From Polyangiaceae bacterium (GTDB lineage Bacteria > Myxococcota_A > Polyangia > Polyangiales > Polyangiaceae): DNA of 11,043 bases. Below, piece by piece: positions 1-8,186 of the stretch (its first letter is position 1; every line of letters begins with the position of its first letter). The notes beneath the pieces are model-generated. The model was not told where the DNA came from. It worked only from the letters and a program-made list of their open reading frames with translations, and ran no database searches. The stretch covers positions 1-11,043 of the forward strand of contig JAICXU010000041.1 in NCBI GenBank assembly GCA_025934595.1. The letters run 5' to 3'. The position numbers and the translations under genes are program-made.

Positions 1-1
1 C

Positions 2-1381
2 GCCGAGGAGCTCGCGGAAGCGGAGAACAAAACCGAGGAGCCCAGCGCGCCTGCGGTCGAAGATCGCGTTCCCTCGATTCCCCCTCTCCCCGCCGCCGGG
101 CCTTGGAAAAGCTACAAGGAGGTCGTCTCCCAGCTCGCAGTGCGCATCGTCGAAGCGCAAAAACCCATTCGCGTCTTGCAAGCGATTCGCTGGGACAACG
201 GCATCGAAGAAGAATTTTGGAAGAAGCGCGGCAAGGAGATGCCGAACGTGGGCGCCGCGTATTACACGGGCGTCGATCTCGGATTCGATCCGAAAGCGAA
301 GGCCGAAGAGTTCGAGCAGATCGCGCGCGACGTCGAGCTCGGGCTTCCGAACGACGGCATCGGGGACATCCTTCGAAAAACCGCGATCGAATATCGCGAC
401 GTCGTTCGCATGCTGGAAGCGCGCGGAACGGCGCAATTTTACGCGTATTCGCGCAAGCTCTATGGATCGCCGAAGGACAAATTTCCCGACGGCAAATCCA
501 CCGTTCGTGATCTCGGACATCTCCTCTACGGAATTCTGACGAACGTCGATCAGAATTCTCTCGGTCCCATCCAAGAGCGCACGCTCACGTCCACCGAGTG
601 CGCGGCCGAGCTCAACGAGCGCTTCGCGAAATATTTTTCCGACACCACGGTGCGCGTGCAGGCCGACGACGCGATCTTGGCGGACGCCGCCGCCGGCAAC
701 GATTACGTGAAAGTGCGCACGGGCGCGAAGTTCGCGCCGCGCGACATCGACATCCTCGAAGCGCACGAAGGTTGGGTGCATGTCGCCACGTCACTCAACG
801 GACAACAGCAACCCGTCGCGAAGTGGCTCGCGAAGGGACCGCCGCGCACCGTCGCCGTGCAGGAAGGGCTCGCTGCGCTTCTCGAGATGTTCACGTTCCG
901 CACGTATCCCCGGCGCGCGCGGCGCCTCAACGATCGCGTCATTGCCGTCGACAAGGCGGAGGACGGCGCGAGCTTCCTCGACGTCTTCGAGTGGTTCCGC
1001 ACCGAGGGCTACGAGGAAGAGGAGTGCTTCTTCAACACGCGTCGGGTGTTCCGCGGCGGCGTGCTCGATGGCGGCGGGCCGTTCACGAAAGACGCGTGTT
1101 ACTGCAAGGGCATCGTCCTCAACTACGCGTTCATTCGCAGCGCGATCCAGCACAATCGCGCCGATCTCGTGCCCATGCTCTTCGTCGGCAAAGTCGCGCA
1201 CGAGGACGTGGCCGTGCTCGCGCGGCGCGTGAACGAGGGCGTCGTGAAGCTCCCGCGTTACGTGCCGCCGATGTTCCGCGATCTGAACGGCCTCGCGATC
1301 TGGATGGCGTATTCCACGTTCTTCTCGCAGCTCGACAACGACGCGCTCGCCGCGCACTACGCGAACGTCTTCAACTGCTAG
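2..1381 (+). CDS. DUF1704 / QEGLA-motif (MATCAP-like) putative zinc carboxypeptidase, 5'-truncated by window edge
   Basis: The frame is open from base 2 with no stop before TAG at 1379-1381, giving 459 residues in the window; the true start lies to the left. A GTG at 140 is inside the conserved domain and is not a credible start. The first 34 residues are acidic and Pro-rich, then the domain begins near PWKSYKEVV. Residues H255, E256 and H260 form an HExxxH motif (764-781) inside AHEGWVH, and QEGLA is at residues 287-291 (860-874). These are the signatures of the family named 'flavohemoglobin expression-modulating QEGLA motif protein' (DUF1704), related to animal MATCAP, which removes C-terminal tyrosine from tubulin. 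In that family HExxxH plus a downstream Glu bind zinc; E288 is the likely third ligand. The bacterial substrate is not known. No signal peptide is visible, but the N-terminus is missing. Family assignment is firm; peptidase activity is inferred. Confidence 0.88.
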   Translation, partial: AEELAEAENKTEEPSAPAVEDRVPSIPPLPAAGPWKSYKEVVSQLAVRIVEAQKPIRVLQAIRWDNGIEEEFWKKRGKEMPNVGAAYYTGVDLGFDPKAKAEEFEQIARDVELGLPNDGIGDILRKTAIEYRDVVRMLEARGTAQFYAYSRKLYGSPKDKFPDGKSTVRDLGHLLYGILTNVDQNSLGPIQERTLTSTECAAELNERFAKYFSDTTVRVQADDAILADAAAGNDYVKVRTGAKFAPRDIDILEAHEGWVHVATSLNGQQQPVAKWLAKGPPRTVAVQEGLAALLEMFTFRTYPRRARRLNDRVIAVDKAEDGASFLDVFEWFRTEGYEEEECFFNTRRVFRGGVLDGGGPFTKDACYCKGIVLNYAFIRSAIQHNRADLVPMLFVGKVAHEDVAVLARRVNEGVVKLPRYVPPMFRDLNGLAIWMAYSTFFSQLDNDALAAHYANVFNC

Positions 1382-1415
1382 GCGCAATGCCGTTTACTTG
1401 GCAGCAACAAGAATT

Positions 1416-1504
1416 GCGAACCGCCAAGCCGCAAAGGTCGCCAAGGATCATGAAAGGATCAAAATCCAGATCGACTTGGCGTGCTCTGCGTCGTGGCGGT
1501 TCGC
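1416..1504. repeat. Imperfect inverted repeat of the GCCAAG type between convergent genes
   Basis: Arms at 1416-1445 and 1475-1504 match at 25 of 30 positions as reverse complements, with a 29-base loop. The outer 11 bases of each arm (GCGAACCGCCA / TGGCGGTTCGC) are perfect, as is an inner 7-base pair (CGCCAAG at 1439-1445, CTTGGCG at 1475-1481). The element fills the gap between two converging genes. Sequences built on AACCGCCAAG...CTTGGCG recur between genes in many environmental bacteria, so this is probably one copy of a dispersed palindromic repeat. It may also act as a two-way transcription stop, although no T-run follows either arm. Confidence 0.7.
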
Positions 1505-1521
1505 CTTCTTCTGCGAACCGC
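1496..1521. terminator. Hairpin formed by a third copy of the repeat arm; possible two-way terminator
   Basis: GCGGTTCGC (1496-1504) and GCGAACCGC (1513-1521) make a perfect 9-bp stem with an 8-base loop. The second arm repeats the left outer arm of the larger inverted repeat (1416-1424), so the middle copy can pair with either side. It lies in the tail-to-tail gap, 26 bp beyond the 3' end of the minus-strand gene ending at 1548. There is no T-run, so a terminator role is only inferred. Confidence 0.4.
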
Positions 1522-1547
1522 ATTACGGCTAGGCAGGAACGCCGCGC

Positions 1548-2357
1548 TCAGCGCGTCGCGAGGCCTTTGTGTTTGCGCCACGCGTCTTCGCAGCGCTCGA
1601 GATTTTCGTAGAACGGTCGCATGCGGCTCTCGATGTACTCCTGACGGCTCGCGTCCGAGAGCGGCGAGATCGACGAATGCGTCGCGTAATACGTCGTCCA
1701 GTAGTCGCGTTCGAGCTTCTCCCACTCGAGGAGGGACTCGATGGGCTCGTCCGCCCAATCGCGCGCTTTGCGCCATTCGTTCGCGCGCTTTCGCTGCGCT
1801 TCCACTGCTTCGCGCTTCGGTATCGCCGCCGCTTGCGCGAACGCGTGCGGTGCGCCGCCGAAGTACGTCGAGACGATCGGATCGGGCGCGACTTGATTCA
1901 CGGTGCGGCAACCCGGGCACGTGATCGCTTCGACGCACGTCGGATTCGAGAGCCTCAGCTCGCGCCCGCAATTCGTGCAGCGCACGCCCTTTTGCATGAG
2001 CGGCTGCACGCGCGGCCAGAGCGCGCGGTAAATGTTCGTTTCGTAGTTGGCCTTCCGGCGCTCCCAATCACCGTCGATGCCATTTCGCGCGGCGTCGAGC
2101 CGGTCGCGGCAATGCTTCTCTTCTTGTCCGGAGAGCTGCGGCGACACCTGATTCTGATACGTGTCGTCGAGCATCTTCGTGAGCCCGAGCACGCGCGCGT
2201 GGATGCCCATCATCGCGTTGCCGTACGTGATCGTGTCGGTGGGATCGCTCGCGATGAGATCGGCGAAGCCCGCGTCGGCCTCGGCGAGGACCTCTTGATA
2301 GCGTCCGTTGATCTTCGTGATGAAGCCTTCCCAGCGCTGCACCGTTTCCTGGCTCAT
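1548..2357 (-). CDS. Hypothetical protein with central zinc ribbon (269 aa)
   Basis: I do not recognise the family. The protein has no signal peptide or membrane segment and looks cytosolic. A mostly helical N-terminal half (residues 1-120) is followed by a zinc ribbon, C127-x2-C130 and C147-x2-C150, with a further Cys at 141. A charged, aromatic-rich helical C-terminal half (residues 180-265) follows, with many Glu, Arg, Trp and Tyr. The ATG at 2355-2357 is supported by GAGG eight bases upstream on the minus strand. It is the last gene of a three-gene set; the gap to the gene before it is 51 bp. That preceding gene also carries a CxxC...CxxC ribbon, suggesting that the two products share a partner or role. 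The ribbon could bind nucleic acid or protein; the sequence does not decide which. Confidence 0.75.
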   Translation of the reverse strand: MSQETVQRWEGFITKINGRYQEVLAEADAGFADLIASDPTDTITYGNAMMGIHARVLGLTKMLDDTYQNQVSPQLSGQEEKHCRDRLDAARNGIDGDWERRKANYETNIYRALWPRVQPLMQKGVRCTNCGRELRLSNPTCVEAITCPGCRTVNQVAPDPIVSTYFGGAPHAFAQAAAIPKREAVEAQRKRANEWRKARDWADEPIESLLEWEKLERDYWTTYYATHSSISPLSDASRQEYIESRMRPFYENLERCEDAWRKHKGLATR

Positions 2358-2408
2358 GTCACAATCCTCGAGAAAACAAGCCCATTCGGAGCGCGCAGAT
2401 CGCGCGCG

Positions 2409-2888
2409 TCATGAATTGATTTTTTGGTGGCAAAAGCGACACATGAAATCGAGAACGGCCTGCTGCGGCGCCCCGCAGTGCACGCATTTGAACGTGTAGC
2501 TCTGGTCGTACGTCTCCGCGTTCGCTCTCCACGGTTGATCCTTCGCGGTGGCTTTCGCGTTCGCGAACACGGAGGATTTTTTCACCGGCGCCGCGGGCGC
2601 GGGCGGCGCGAGAATGCCGCCGTCGCTCACGGCGATGCCCATCCGCTGCGCATACGCCCGCGTCGCCGTCACGGGGAGCTCCTGCAGCATTTGCCGCATG
2701 CGAGCTCCCCATGCTTCGTCGCCGAAATGGCGCGCGCTGCCCTCGACGTGCGGCAGCATCGATTGCGCGAGCGCCGTGAGCTCGCGATGCACCTCGTCGG
2801 GCGGTGCATCGCGCATCCGCGCTTCGTTCGTCATCCAGTCGACGCGCGCGCGGATCTGTCCTTCGAGCTCGACGAGCGGATGCGCCAT
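2409..2888 (-). CDS. Small hypothetical protein with C-terminal zinc ribbon (159 aa)
   Basis: The family is not recognised. Residues 1-90 are predicted helical and charged, including an early LEGQIRARVDW helix. A Pro/Ala linker (about 93-104) leads to a C-terminal zinc ribbon, C135-x2-C138 and C150-x2-C153, close to the end of the protein. There is no signal peptide or membrane segment. The ATG at 2886-2888 lies 14 bp after the stop of the upstream gene, with AGAGAGG eight bases before it, so the two genes are almost certainly co-transcribed and probably translationally linked. The layout (helical domain, flexible linker, ribbon) fits an adaptor that docks through its ribbon, but no partner can be named from sequence alone. 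The downstream gene encodes another ribbon protein. Confidence 0.75.
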   Translation of the reverse strand: MAHPLVELEGQIRARVDWMTNEARMRDAPPDEVHRELTALAQSMLPHVEGSARHFGDEAWGARMRQMLQELPVTATRAYAQRMGIAVSDGGILAPPAPAAPVKKSSVFANAKATAKDQPWRANAETYDQSYTFKCVHCGAPQQAVLDFMCRFCHQKINS

Positions 2889-2902
2889 CGAACGCGCCTC
2901 TC

Positions 2903-3919
2903 TCAGAATTTGAGGTCGGCGTCGGCGCTCGGCTGCGCGTATTGCTTCTCGTAGTGCTGCGTCATGTCACCCATGCGCTGCGCGTACGAGATGTCGCTGA
3001 TCATTTTCGTCGACCAGTAGCTACCGAGGTTCGACCAATCGAGCGCGCTCATGTTGAACTTTTGCTTGAGCATCGCGTTCACGTCCATGCCGGCCTTTGC
3101 CCACGCGGATTGCGCGCCCATGATCTCGCAATATTTCTCGAACGTGCACGGCTCCGCGCCGCCCGGGCCTTGCAGCGCGCCTTGCGCATTGAACGAGCCG
3201 AGCGCTTGCCCGCCGGCCGCGCCTGCCGCGCCGAATTGACCTTGGCCTGCGCCGGAAAATGCTTTGCCGTAGACGGTGGCGATCGTCGCGGTCGTGTCTT
3301 TCGACATGCGATCCATCCAACCCTTCGACACGCGATCGTACTTCGCTTGATCCATTCCGTTCTGTCCGAGCAGCGCGACGAACTGCTGCTGATTGAGACC
3401 CCTCGCTTGCTGCGCCGCCATCGACGCATAGGTCTCGAGCGTCACGCCTTCGATCGGCGCCATCATCTCGGGGTTCGCCGCGAGCTGCGCTTGCTGTTTC
3501 TCCTGCTGCTGTCGCATGCGCGCCGCCATCATTGCCTGCGTGAGCGTTTGACCGTCGGCGCTCGACATGAACGTCTCTTCGATGCGCTTGAAGTGCGCTT
3601 CGTCGCGATAGCCGAACTTCTGCAGAAGCTGCGCTTTCTTCGGCGGATCGTTGTACGCGCCTTCGAGCTCGAAGCGCTGGTAGGAAAATTCTTCGAGCTG
3701 GTCAGGACGAAGCGGTCCGAAATCTCGCTGCGGCTCCGGAGGAGGCGGCGCGGCCTGCGGCGTCATCGGTTGTTGCGCTTGCGCGTAGCCCTGTTGTTGC
3801 GGCGGTTGCGCGTACCCTTGTTGCGGAGGCGGTTGCTGCTGCTGTTGCTGCCAGCTCTGCGCGGCTTGGACTGCTTGCTTCGCGCCGAAGAGACCATTCA
3901 CCCAATCCATGAATCCCAT
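2903..3919 (-). CDS. Gln-rich hypothetical protein with a helical unit repeated about three times (338 aa)
   Basis: The frame opens earlier, at 4036, but the start chosen is ATG 3917-3919, because GGAGGG stands five bases upstream and the added N-terminus is low quality. Residues 1-20 form a short helix (MGFMDWVNGLFG). Residues 22-62 are low-complexity Gln/Pro/Tyr/Ala, including a run of six Gln. Three similar helical units follow, at about residues 78-123, 157-208 and 257-309. Each contains a Leu-rich helix, then a spacing pattern of aromatic, x2, aliphatic, x3, Phe/Trp. The second unit (EGVTLETYASM ... GWMDRMSKD) recalls DUF6620-type proteins from memory, which is an uncertain match. A Gly/Ala-rich spacer (223-256) separates the last two units. 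There is no signal peptide. It is the first gene of the three-gene set. A scaffold role is a guess. Confidence 0.75.
   Translation of the reverse strand: MGFMDWVNGLFGAKQAVQAAQSWQQQQQQPPPQQGYAQPPQQQGYAQAQQPMTPQAAPPPPEPQRDFGPLRPDQLEEFSYQRFELEGAYNDPPKKAQLLQKFGYRDEAHFKRIEETFMSSADGQTLTQAMMAARMRQQQEKQQAQLAANPEMMAPIEGVTLETYASMAAQQARGLNQQQFVALLGQNGMDQAKYDRVSKGWMDRMSKDTTATIATVYGKAFSGAGQGQFGAAGAAGGQALGSFNAQGALQGPGGAEPCTFEKYCEIMGAQSAWAKAGMDVNAMLKQKFNMSALDWSNLGSYWSTKMISDISYAQRMGDMTQHYEKQYAQPSADADLKF
3779..3850. repeat. Imperfect short tandem repeats coding for Gln/Gly-Tyr-Ala-Gln low-complexity sequence
   Basis: Two similar units of about 27 bp, both beginning TTGCGCGTA (3779 and 3806), encode two copies of QQGYAQ. 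The adjacent stretch 3833-3850 is mixed CAG/CAA coding for six Gln. Tracts of this kind change length easily by slippage. The tract lies inside the gene at 2903-3919 and stays in frame. Confidence 0.6.
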
Positions 3920-3924
3920 GTCCG

Positions 3925-3930
3925 CCCTCC
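3925..3930 (-). promoter_or_regulatory. Shine-Dalgarno site that fixes the start at 3919
   Basis: Reading the minus strand, GGAGGG is followed by five bases (CGGAC) and then ATG at 3919. It is the best ribosome binding site seen in the window, and it argues against the start 39 codons further upstream. Confidence 0.7.
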
Positions 3931-3955
3931 ATGTGGCCAGCGCTTGGCCGGCGTA

Positions 3956-3973
3956 GCGCGCAAGCTTGCGCGC
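3956..3973. promoter_or_regulatory. Perfect 18-bp palindrome in the leader of the three-gene set
   Basis: GCGCGCAAGCTTGCGCGC reads the same on both strands, centred between 3964 and 3965. It lies 37-54 bp upstream of the ATG at 3919 and in the 153-bp gap after the pseudokinase gene. A smaller inverted pair, GGCCA (3935-3939) / TGGCC (3945-3949), sits beside it. The palindrome could be an operator for a dimeric regulator or an RNA hairpin in the leader. No regulator can be named. Confidence 0.45.
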
Positions 3974-4041
3974 GTCGTGAATCGGCGATGCTACCTGACG
4001 GGGAAAGGCGGTACAGCGCTTTCTTGGAACGCCCACACTTG

Positions 4042-4069
4042 TCGCGCGAGCATCAAAAGGCCCGCGCGA
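4042..4069 (-). terminator. GC-rich hairpin just after the pseudokinase stop
   Basis: TCGCGCG (4042-4048) and CGCGCGA (4063-4069) pair in a perfect 7-bp stem with a 14-base loop. On the minus strand it begins three bases past the stop codon at 4073-4075. No T-run follows, so termination would be weak or would need a factor. Confidence 0.3.
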
Positions 4070-4072
4070 ATA

Positions 4073-5668
4073 TCAGTAGTTGGTCTTGAAGGAATCCATC
4101 TTCGGGCTCGACGGCCAGCCCATTCCGCGGACGGCGTGATCGATGCACGATGAAACGCCGGGGCTCGGAGGATCGGTGACGACGGTCACGCCGATCGCGC
4201 GACCGAGCTTGATGGCCACGCGAACTTCGACCTTCATGCTGCTCGGCGCTCCGCATGCGGAGATGAATCCGCCGTTTTTGAGCGGCCCGGAGAGCTGCGA
4301 ATCGGTGAGGTCGGGCCCGCTGTTGCCCGCGCCGATGGTGACCTCTTGGTTGTTCGAGTTCAGCGCTTGCTCGTAGCTCATACCGGACGGGAAGTTGCCG
4401 CCGCCGCCGTGACCGCCGCGACCGCCTCCCGCGTGCTTCGTGCCTTTGACGCCGCCGTTCAATTCGATGTCGCTCGCGTTCGGGTCGTCGGCGACGTCGA
4501 CGTCGTCGTTGCGCGAGCCGCGCACTTTGAAGAACCAGATCGCGGCGCCGCCCAGCAAGAGCGCGAGGACGGCGAGGCCGATCGTGGTCTTCGCGATGCC
4601 GCGGCGCGTGTCGGATTTCTCGACCTCCGCGACGGCCTTCTTTTCCGCGACGATTTCGCGCCGAATATCGGCCTGTTTCGCGAACGGCGAGAACTCCTCC
4701 CACTCGCCGATCGCACGCGATTGGCCCGACAGCTCGTCGCGCAAGATGTCCTTGTGCGTGAACTGGTTGCTCGTGATCTGTTGCAAGAGCTCGACGGCGG
4801 TGAAGGGGCCGTGATCCATTTTGTCTTTGTTGACGACGTAGCGCGCGCGCGTGTCGCTCTCGAGGCGCGCCTTCAGCGCCGCGAGCTGCGCGGTGGGATC
4901 ATTGCGCGACGTGGGCGCGGAGACCGGCGCCGCGCTGCGGGCGGCGAAGGGATCGGTGAGATCGATCGCGCCTCCGGGCATGTTCGCCGGAGGTGGCAGC
5001 CGGACGGGGGCCACGCTGGCGTCCTCCATCGGCAGCATCGAGAGGCGAATGTCGACGTCGAACTCGCCCGTGTGATCGAGCTTCGATTCGTCCGCAGAAG
5101 GCGGCGCGACCGATTTCGTCGGCGCGAGATGATGCATCGCGCTCGCGAGCGCGCCGAGATCGTCCGGTCGATGGGACGGATCCGACACGAGCGCTTTTGC
5201 GATCAGCGTCTCGAACGAATCGGGCAGCGACGGCACGAGCGCGCGCGGGCGCTGCATGGCCGGGCCGACCACCGAGCCCGTGACCGCTTCGTACAAGATC
5301 GCGCCGATCGCGAACACGCTCGCACGCGCGTCGCCCGGTGAGAGCGTCGCCTGGAGCTCGGGAGCGGTGCACGCGCGATCTTTCGCGTTCGTGGGAACGA
5401 CCGCCTTCGACGTGTCGATGGTCGCTGCGCCATCCGCGCCGGCGACGATGCACGATGCGTGGACGTAGAGCTTCTCGCCGCGCTCGTGACGTTGCTTCAA
5501 CTCGAGACAAAGCGGGACGACCGCGATGATCGCGTGCTCGAGCGACAGGGCTCCGCCCGGACCGCGGTGACCATCGAAGATCTGCCGAAATGACTTCCCA
5601 GGGGCAATGAGCGTTGCGGATCGAGCTAGAGCCCCGCGCGATGACACCGGGGCGGAAGATGCCGACAT
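4073..5668 (-). CDS. Membrane-anchored pseudokinase with GYF_2-like domain and AgmX/PglI-type C-terminal domain (531 aa)
   Basis: Residues 41-183 follow the C-lobe of Hanks-type Ser/Thr kinases: the helix ending QRHERG, VHAS where HRD belongs (residues 69-72), IDTS where DFG belongs (84-87), an intact APE (102-104), D113...S117-x4-G122, and the late Arg R167 in DPSHRP. Only 40 residues precede this, so the ATP-binding lobe is absent, and the catalytic Asp and its Lys/Asn partners are missing. Kinase activity is therefore unlikely. Residues about 275-330 (YVVNKDKMDHGPFTAVELL...) resemble a GYF_2 domain. A transmembrane helix spans 361-380, with the kinase-like part cytosolic. A Gly/His-rich stretch (404-425) leads to a TonB-like tail (428-531) ending WPSSPKMDSFKTNY, as in myxobacterial AgmX/PglI C-terminal domains. 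The start at 5668 is the only ATG, GTG or TTG available between it and the upstream in-frame stop. The role may be a signalling or transport scaffold across the envelope. Confidence 0.85.
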   Translation of the reverse strand: MSASSAPVSSRGALARSATLIAPGKSFRQIFDGHRGPGGALSLEHAIIAVVPLCLELKQRHERGEKLYVHASCIVAGADGAATIDTSKAVVPTNAKDRACTAPELQATLSPGDARASVFAIGAILYEAVTGSVVGPAMQRPRALVPSLPDSFETLIAKALVSDPSHRPDDLGALASAMHHLAPTKSVAPPSADESKLDHTGEFDVDIRLSMLPMEDASVAPVRLPPPANMPGGAIDLTDPFAARSAAPVSAPTSRNDPTAQLAALKARLESDTRARYVVNKDKMDHGPFTAVELLQQITSNQFTHKDILRDELSGQSRAIGEWEEFSPFAKQADIRREIVAEKKAVAEVEKSDTRRGIAKTTIGLAVLALLLGGAAIWFFKVRGSRNDDVDVADDPNASDIELNGGVKGTKHAGGGRGGHGGGGNFPSGMSYEQALNSNNQEVTIGAGNSGPDLTDSQLSGPLKNGGFISACGAPSSMKVEVRVAIKLGRAIGVTVVTDPPSPGVSSCIDHAVRGMGWPSSPKMDSFKTNY

Positions 5669-5676
5669 AGCCTGAA

Positions 5677-5705
5677 AGGATACGCGGACGACCTCGCCCC
5701 GCCAA
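5677..5705 (-). promoter_or_regulatory. Possible sigma-70-like promoter for the pseudokinase, near-leaderless
   Basis: On the minus strand, TTGGCG (5705-5700) is followed by 17 bases and TATCCT (5682-5677); each hexamer matches the consensus at 4 of 6 positions. Transcription would begin at or within a few bases of the ATG at 5668, which agrees with the lack of a clear ribosome binding site. This is a pattern match only. Confidence 0.3.
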
Positions 5706-5782
5706 GGCTGAAGCCGCGAGAATCTACTCGGGACGCGCTCGAGCCGGAGCGCTCTCGCCGCCTACATCGCGTGCTTTGTCCG

Positions 5783-5807
5783 ACGCTCCTTTACGGGCGT
5801 ATTTTTT
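5783..5807 (+). terminator. Hairpin plus T-run in plus orientation between two minus-strand genes
   Basis: ACGCTC (5783-5788) and GGGCGT (5795-5800) pair over six positions with one G-T wobble, with loop CTTTAC, followed by A and six T. This has the form of an intrinsic terminator read on the plus strand, although both flanking genes run on the minus strand. It would stop antisense transcription, or it may be chance. Confidence 0.25.
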
Positions 5808-5833
5808 CAGAGCGAGCAGACATGCGCGCGCGG

Positions 5834-7690
<1,857 letters not shown>

Positions 7691-7705
7691 GGCGAAACCG
7701 GCGTT

Positions 7706-8134
7706 TTAGCGCAAATACGCGTCTACGTCGCGTCTAAGGGGAGCGACCTCGGCGACGCGTCGTTTCAGAAAGCTTTCGTCGGCCGCCCGAAGGCGAACGA
7801 GCGCCGCAAAAGCGTCTTTTCCCTGCGGTGTCGTCGAGCAAGCGCTCTCGGTCCCGTATGCGGCGTCCCACTCGGGTTTCGCGCCGCTCGAGAACGCGGA
7901 AAGGGCGGAGGGCTCGTCTTTCGCGCTCGTCGCGACCGACACGGCCCGATCGAGCGCGCCCACGAGAGTCTTGATGCCCTCGACGCATGCGGCGGTCGGC
8001 GGCGGGCCTTCCGTGCTCGCGACGTGCTCGTCGTAGACGCCTCGCGCGATGTCCACCGTGCTCGTCACGATGAACGCAGCCGCGAAGATCAAAAAAGCTG
8101 CGGTGACGATCCGGCGTCCTCGACGCGAGGCCAT
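7706..8134 (-). CDS. Small membrane-anchored hypothetical protein (142 aa)
   Basis: The family is not recognised. A basic N-terminus (MASRRGRRIV) leads into a single hydrophobic segment at about residues 9-28, rich in Ala, Phe, Ile and Val. This would serve as an uncleaved anchor or a signal peptide without an obvious cleavage site. The remaining ~110 residues would be periplasmic and mostly helical, with two Cys (C50 and C99) that could form a disulfide. The ATG at 8132-8134 is preceded by GAGGG at 12 bases, rather far. The stop is 15 bp before the helicase start, so the two genes are likely one transcript. A direct functional link to RNA unwinding is not evident. It diverges from the short plus-strand gene at 8187. 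Confidence 0.7.
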   Translation of the reverse strand: MASRRGRRIVTAAFLIFAAAFIVTSTVDIARGVYDEHVASTEGPPPTAACVEGIKTLVGALDRAVSVATSAKDEPSALSAFSSGAKPEWDAAYGTESACSTTPQGKDAFAALVRLRAADESFLKRRVAEVAPLRRDVDAYLR

Positions 8135-8186
8135 GCCGCACGTTTGCCCTCACGACGGGCGGGCGTCAAATGCTACGAAGTCGCGC

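Noticed and set aside
598..1611. 337-residue plus-strand open frame overlapping the QEGLA gene
   Set aside because: Extremely Arg-rich and out of frame with a gene that has conserved zinc motifs.
3920..4036. N-terminal extension of the repeat protein to 4036
   Set aside because: The downstream ATG at 3919 has GGAGGG at ideal spacing, and the extension contains the 18-bp palindrome.
2804..4153. 449-residue plus-strand open frame across the repeat-protein gene
   Set aside because: Leu/Arg-rich without domains, and it is opposed by a gene with a strong ribosome binding site and clear internal repeats.
4346..5341. 331-residue plus-strand open frame antisense to the pseudokinase
   Set aside because: Its sequence is a shadow of the minus-strand coding frame, with biased Arg/Ala/Val content and no motif.
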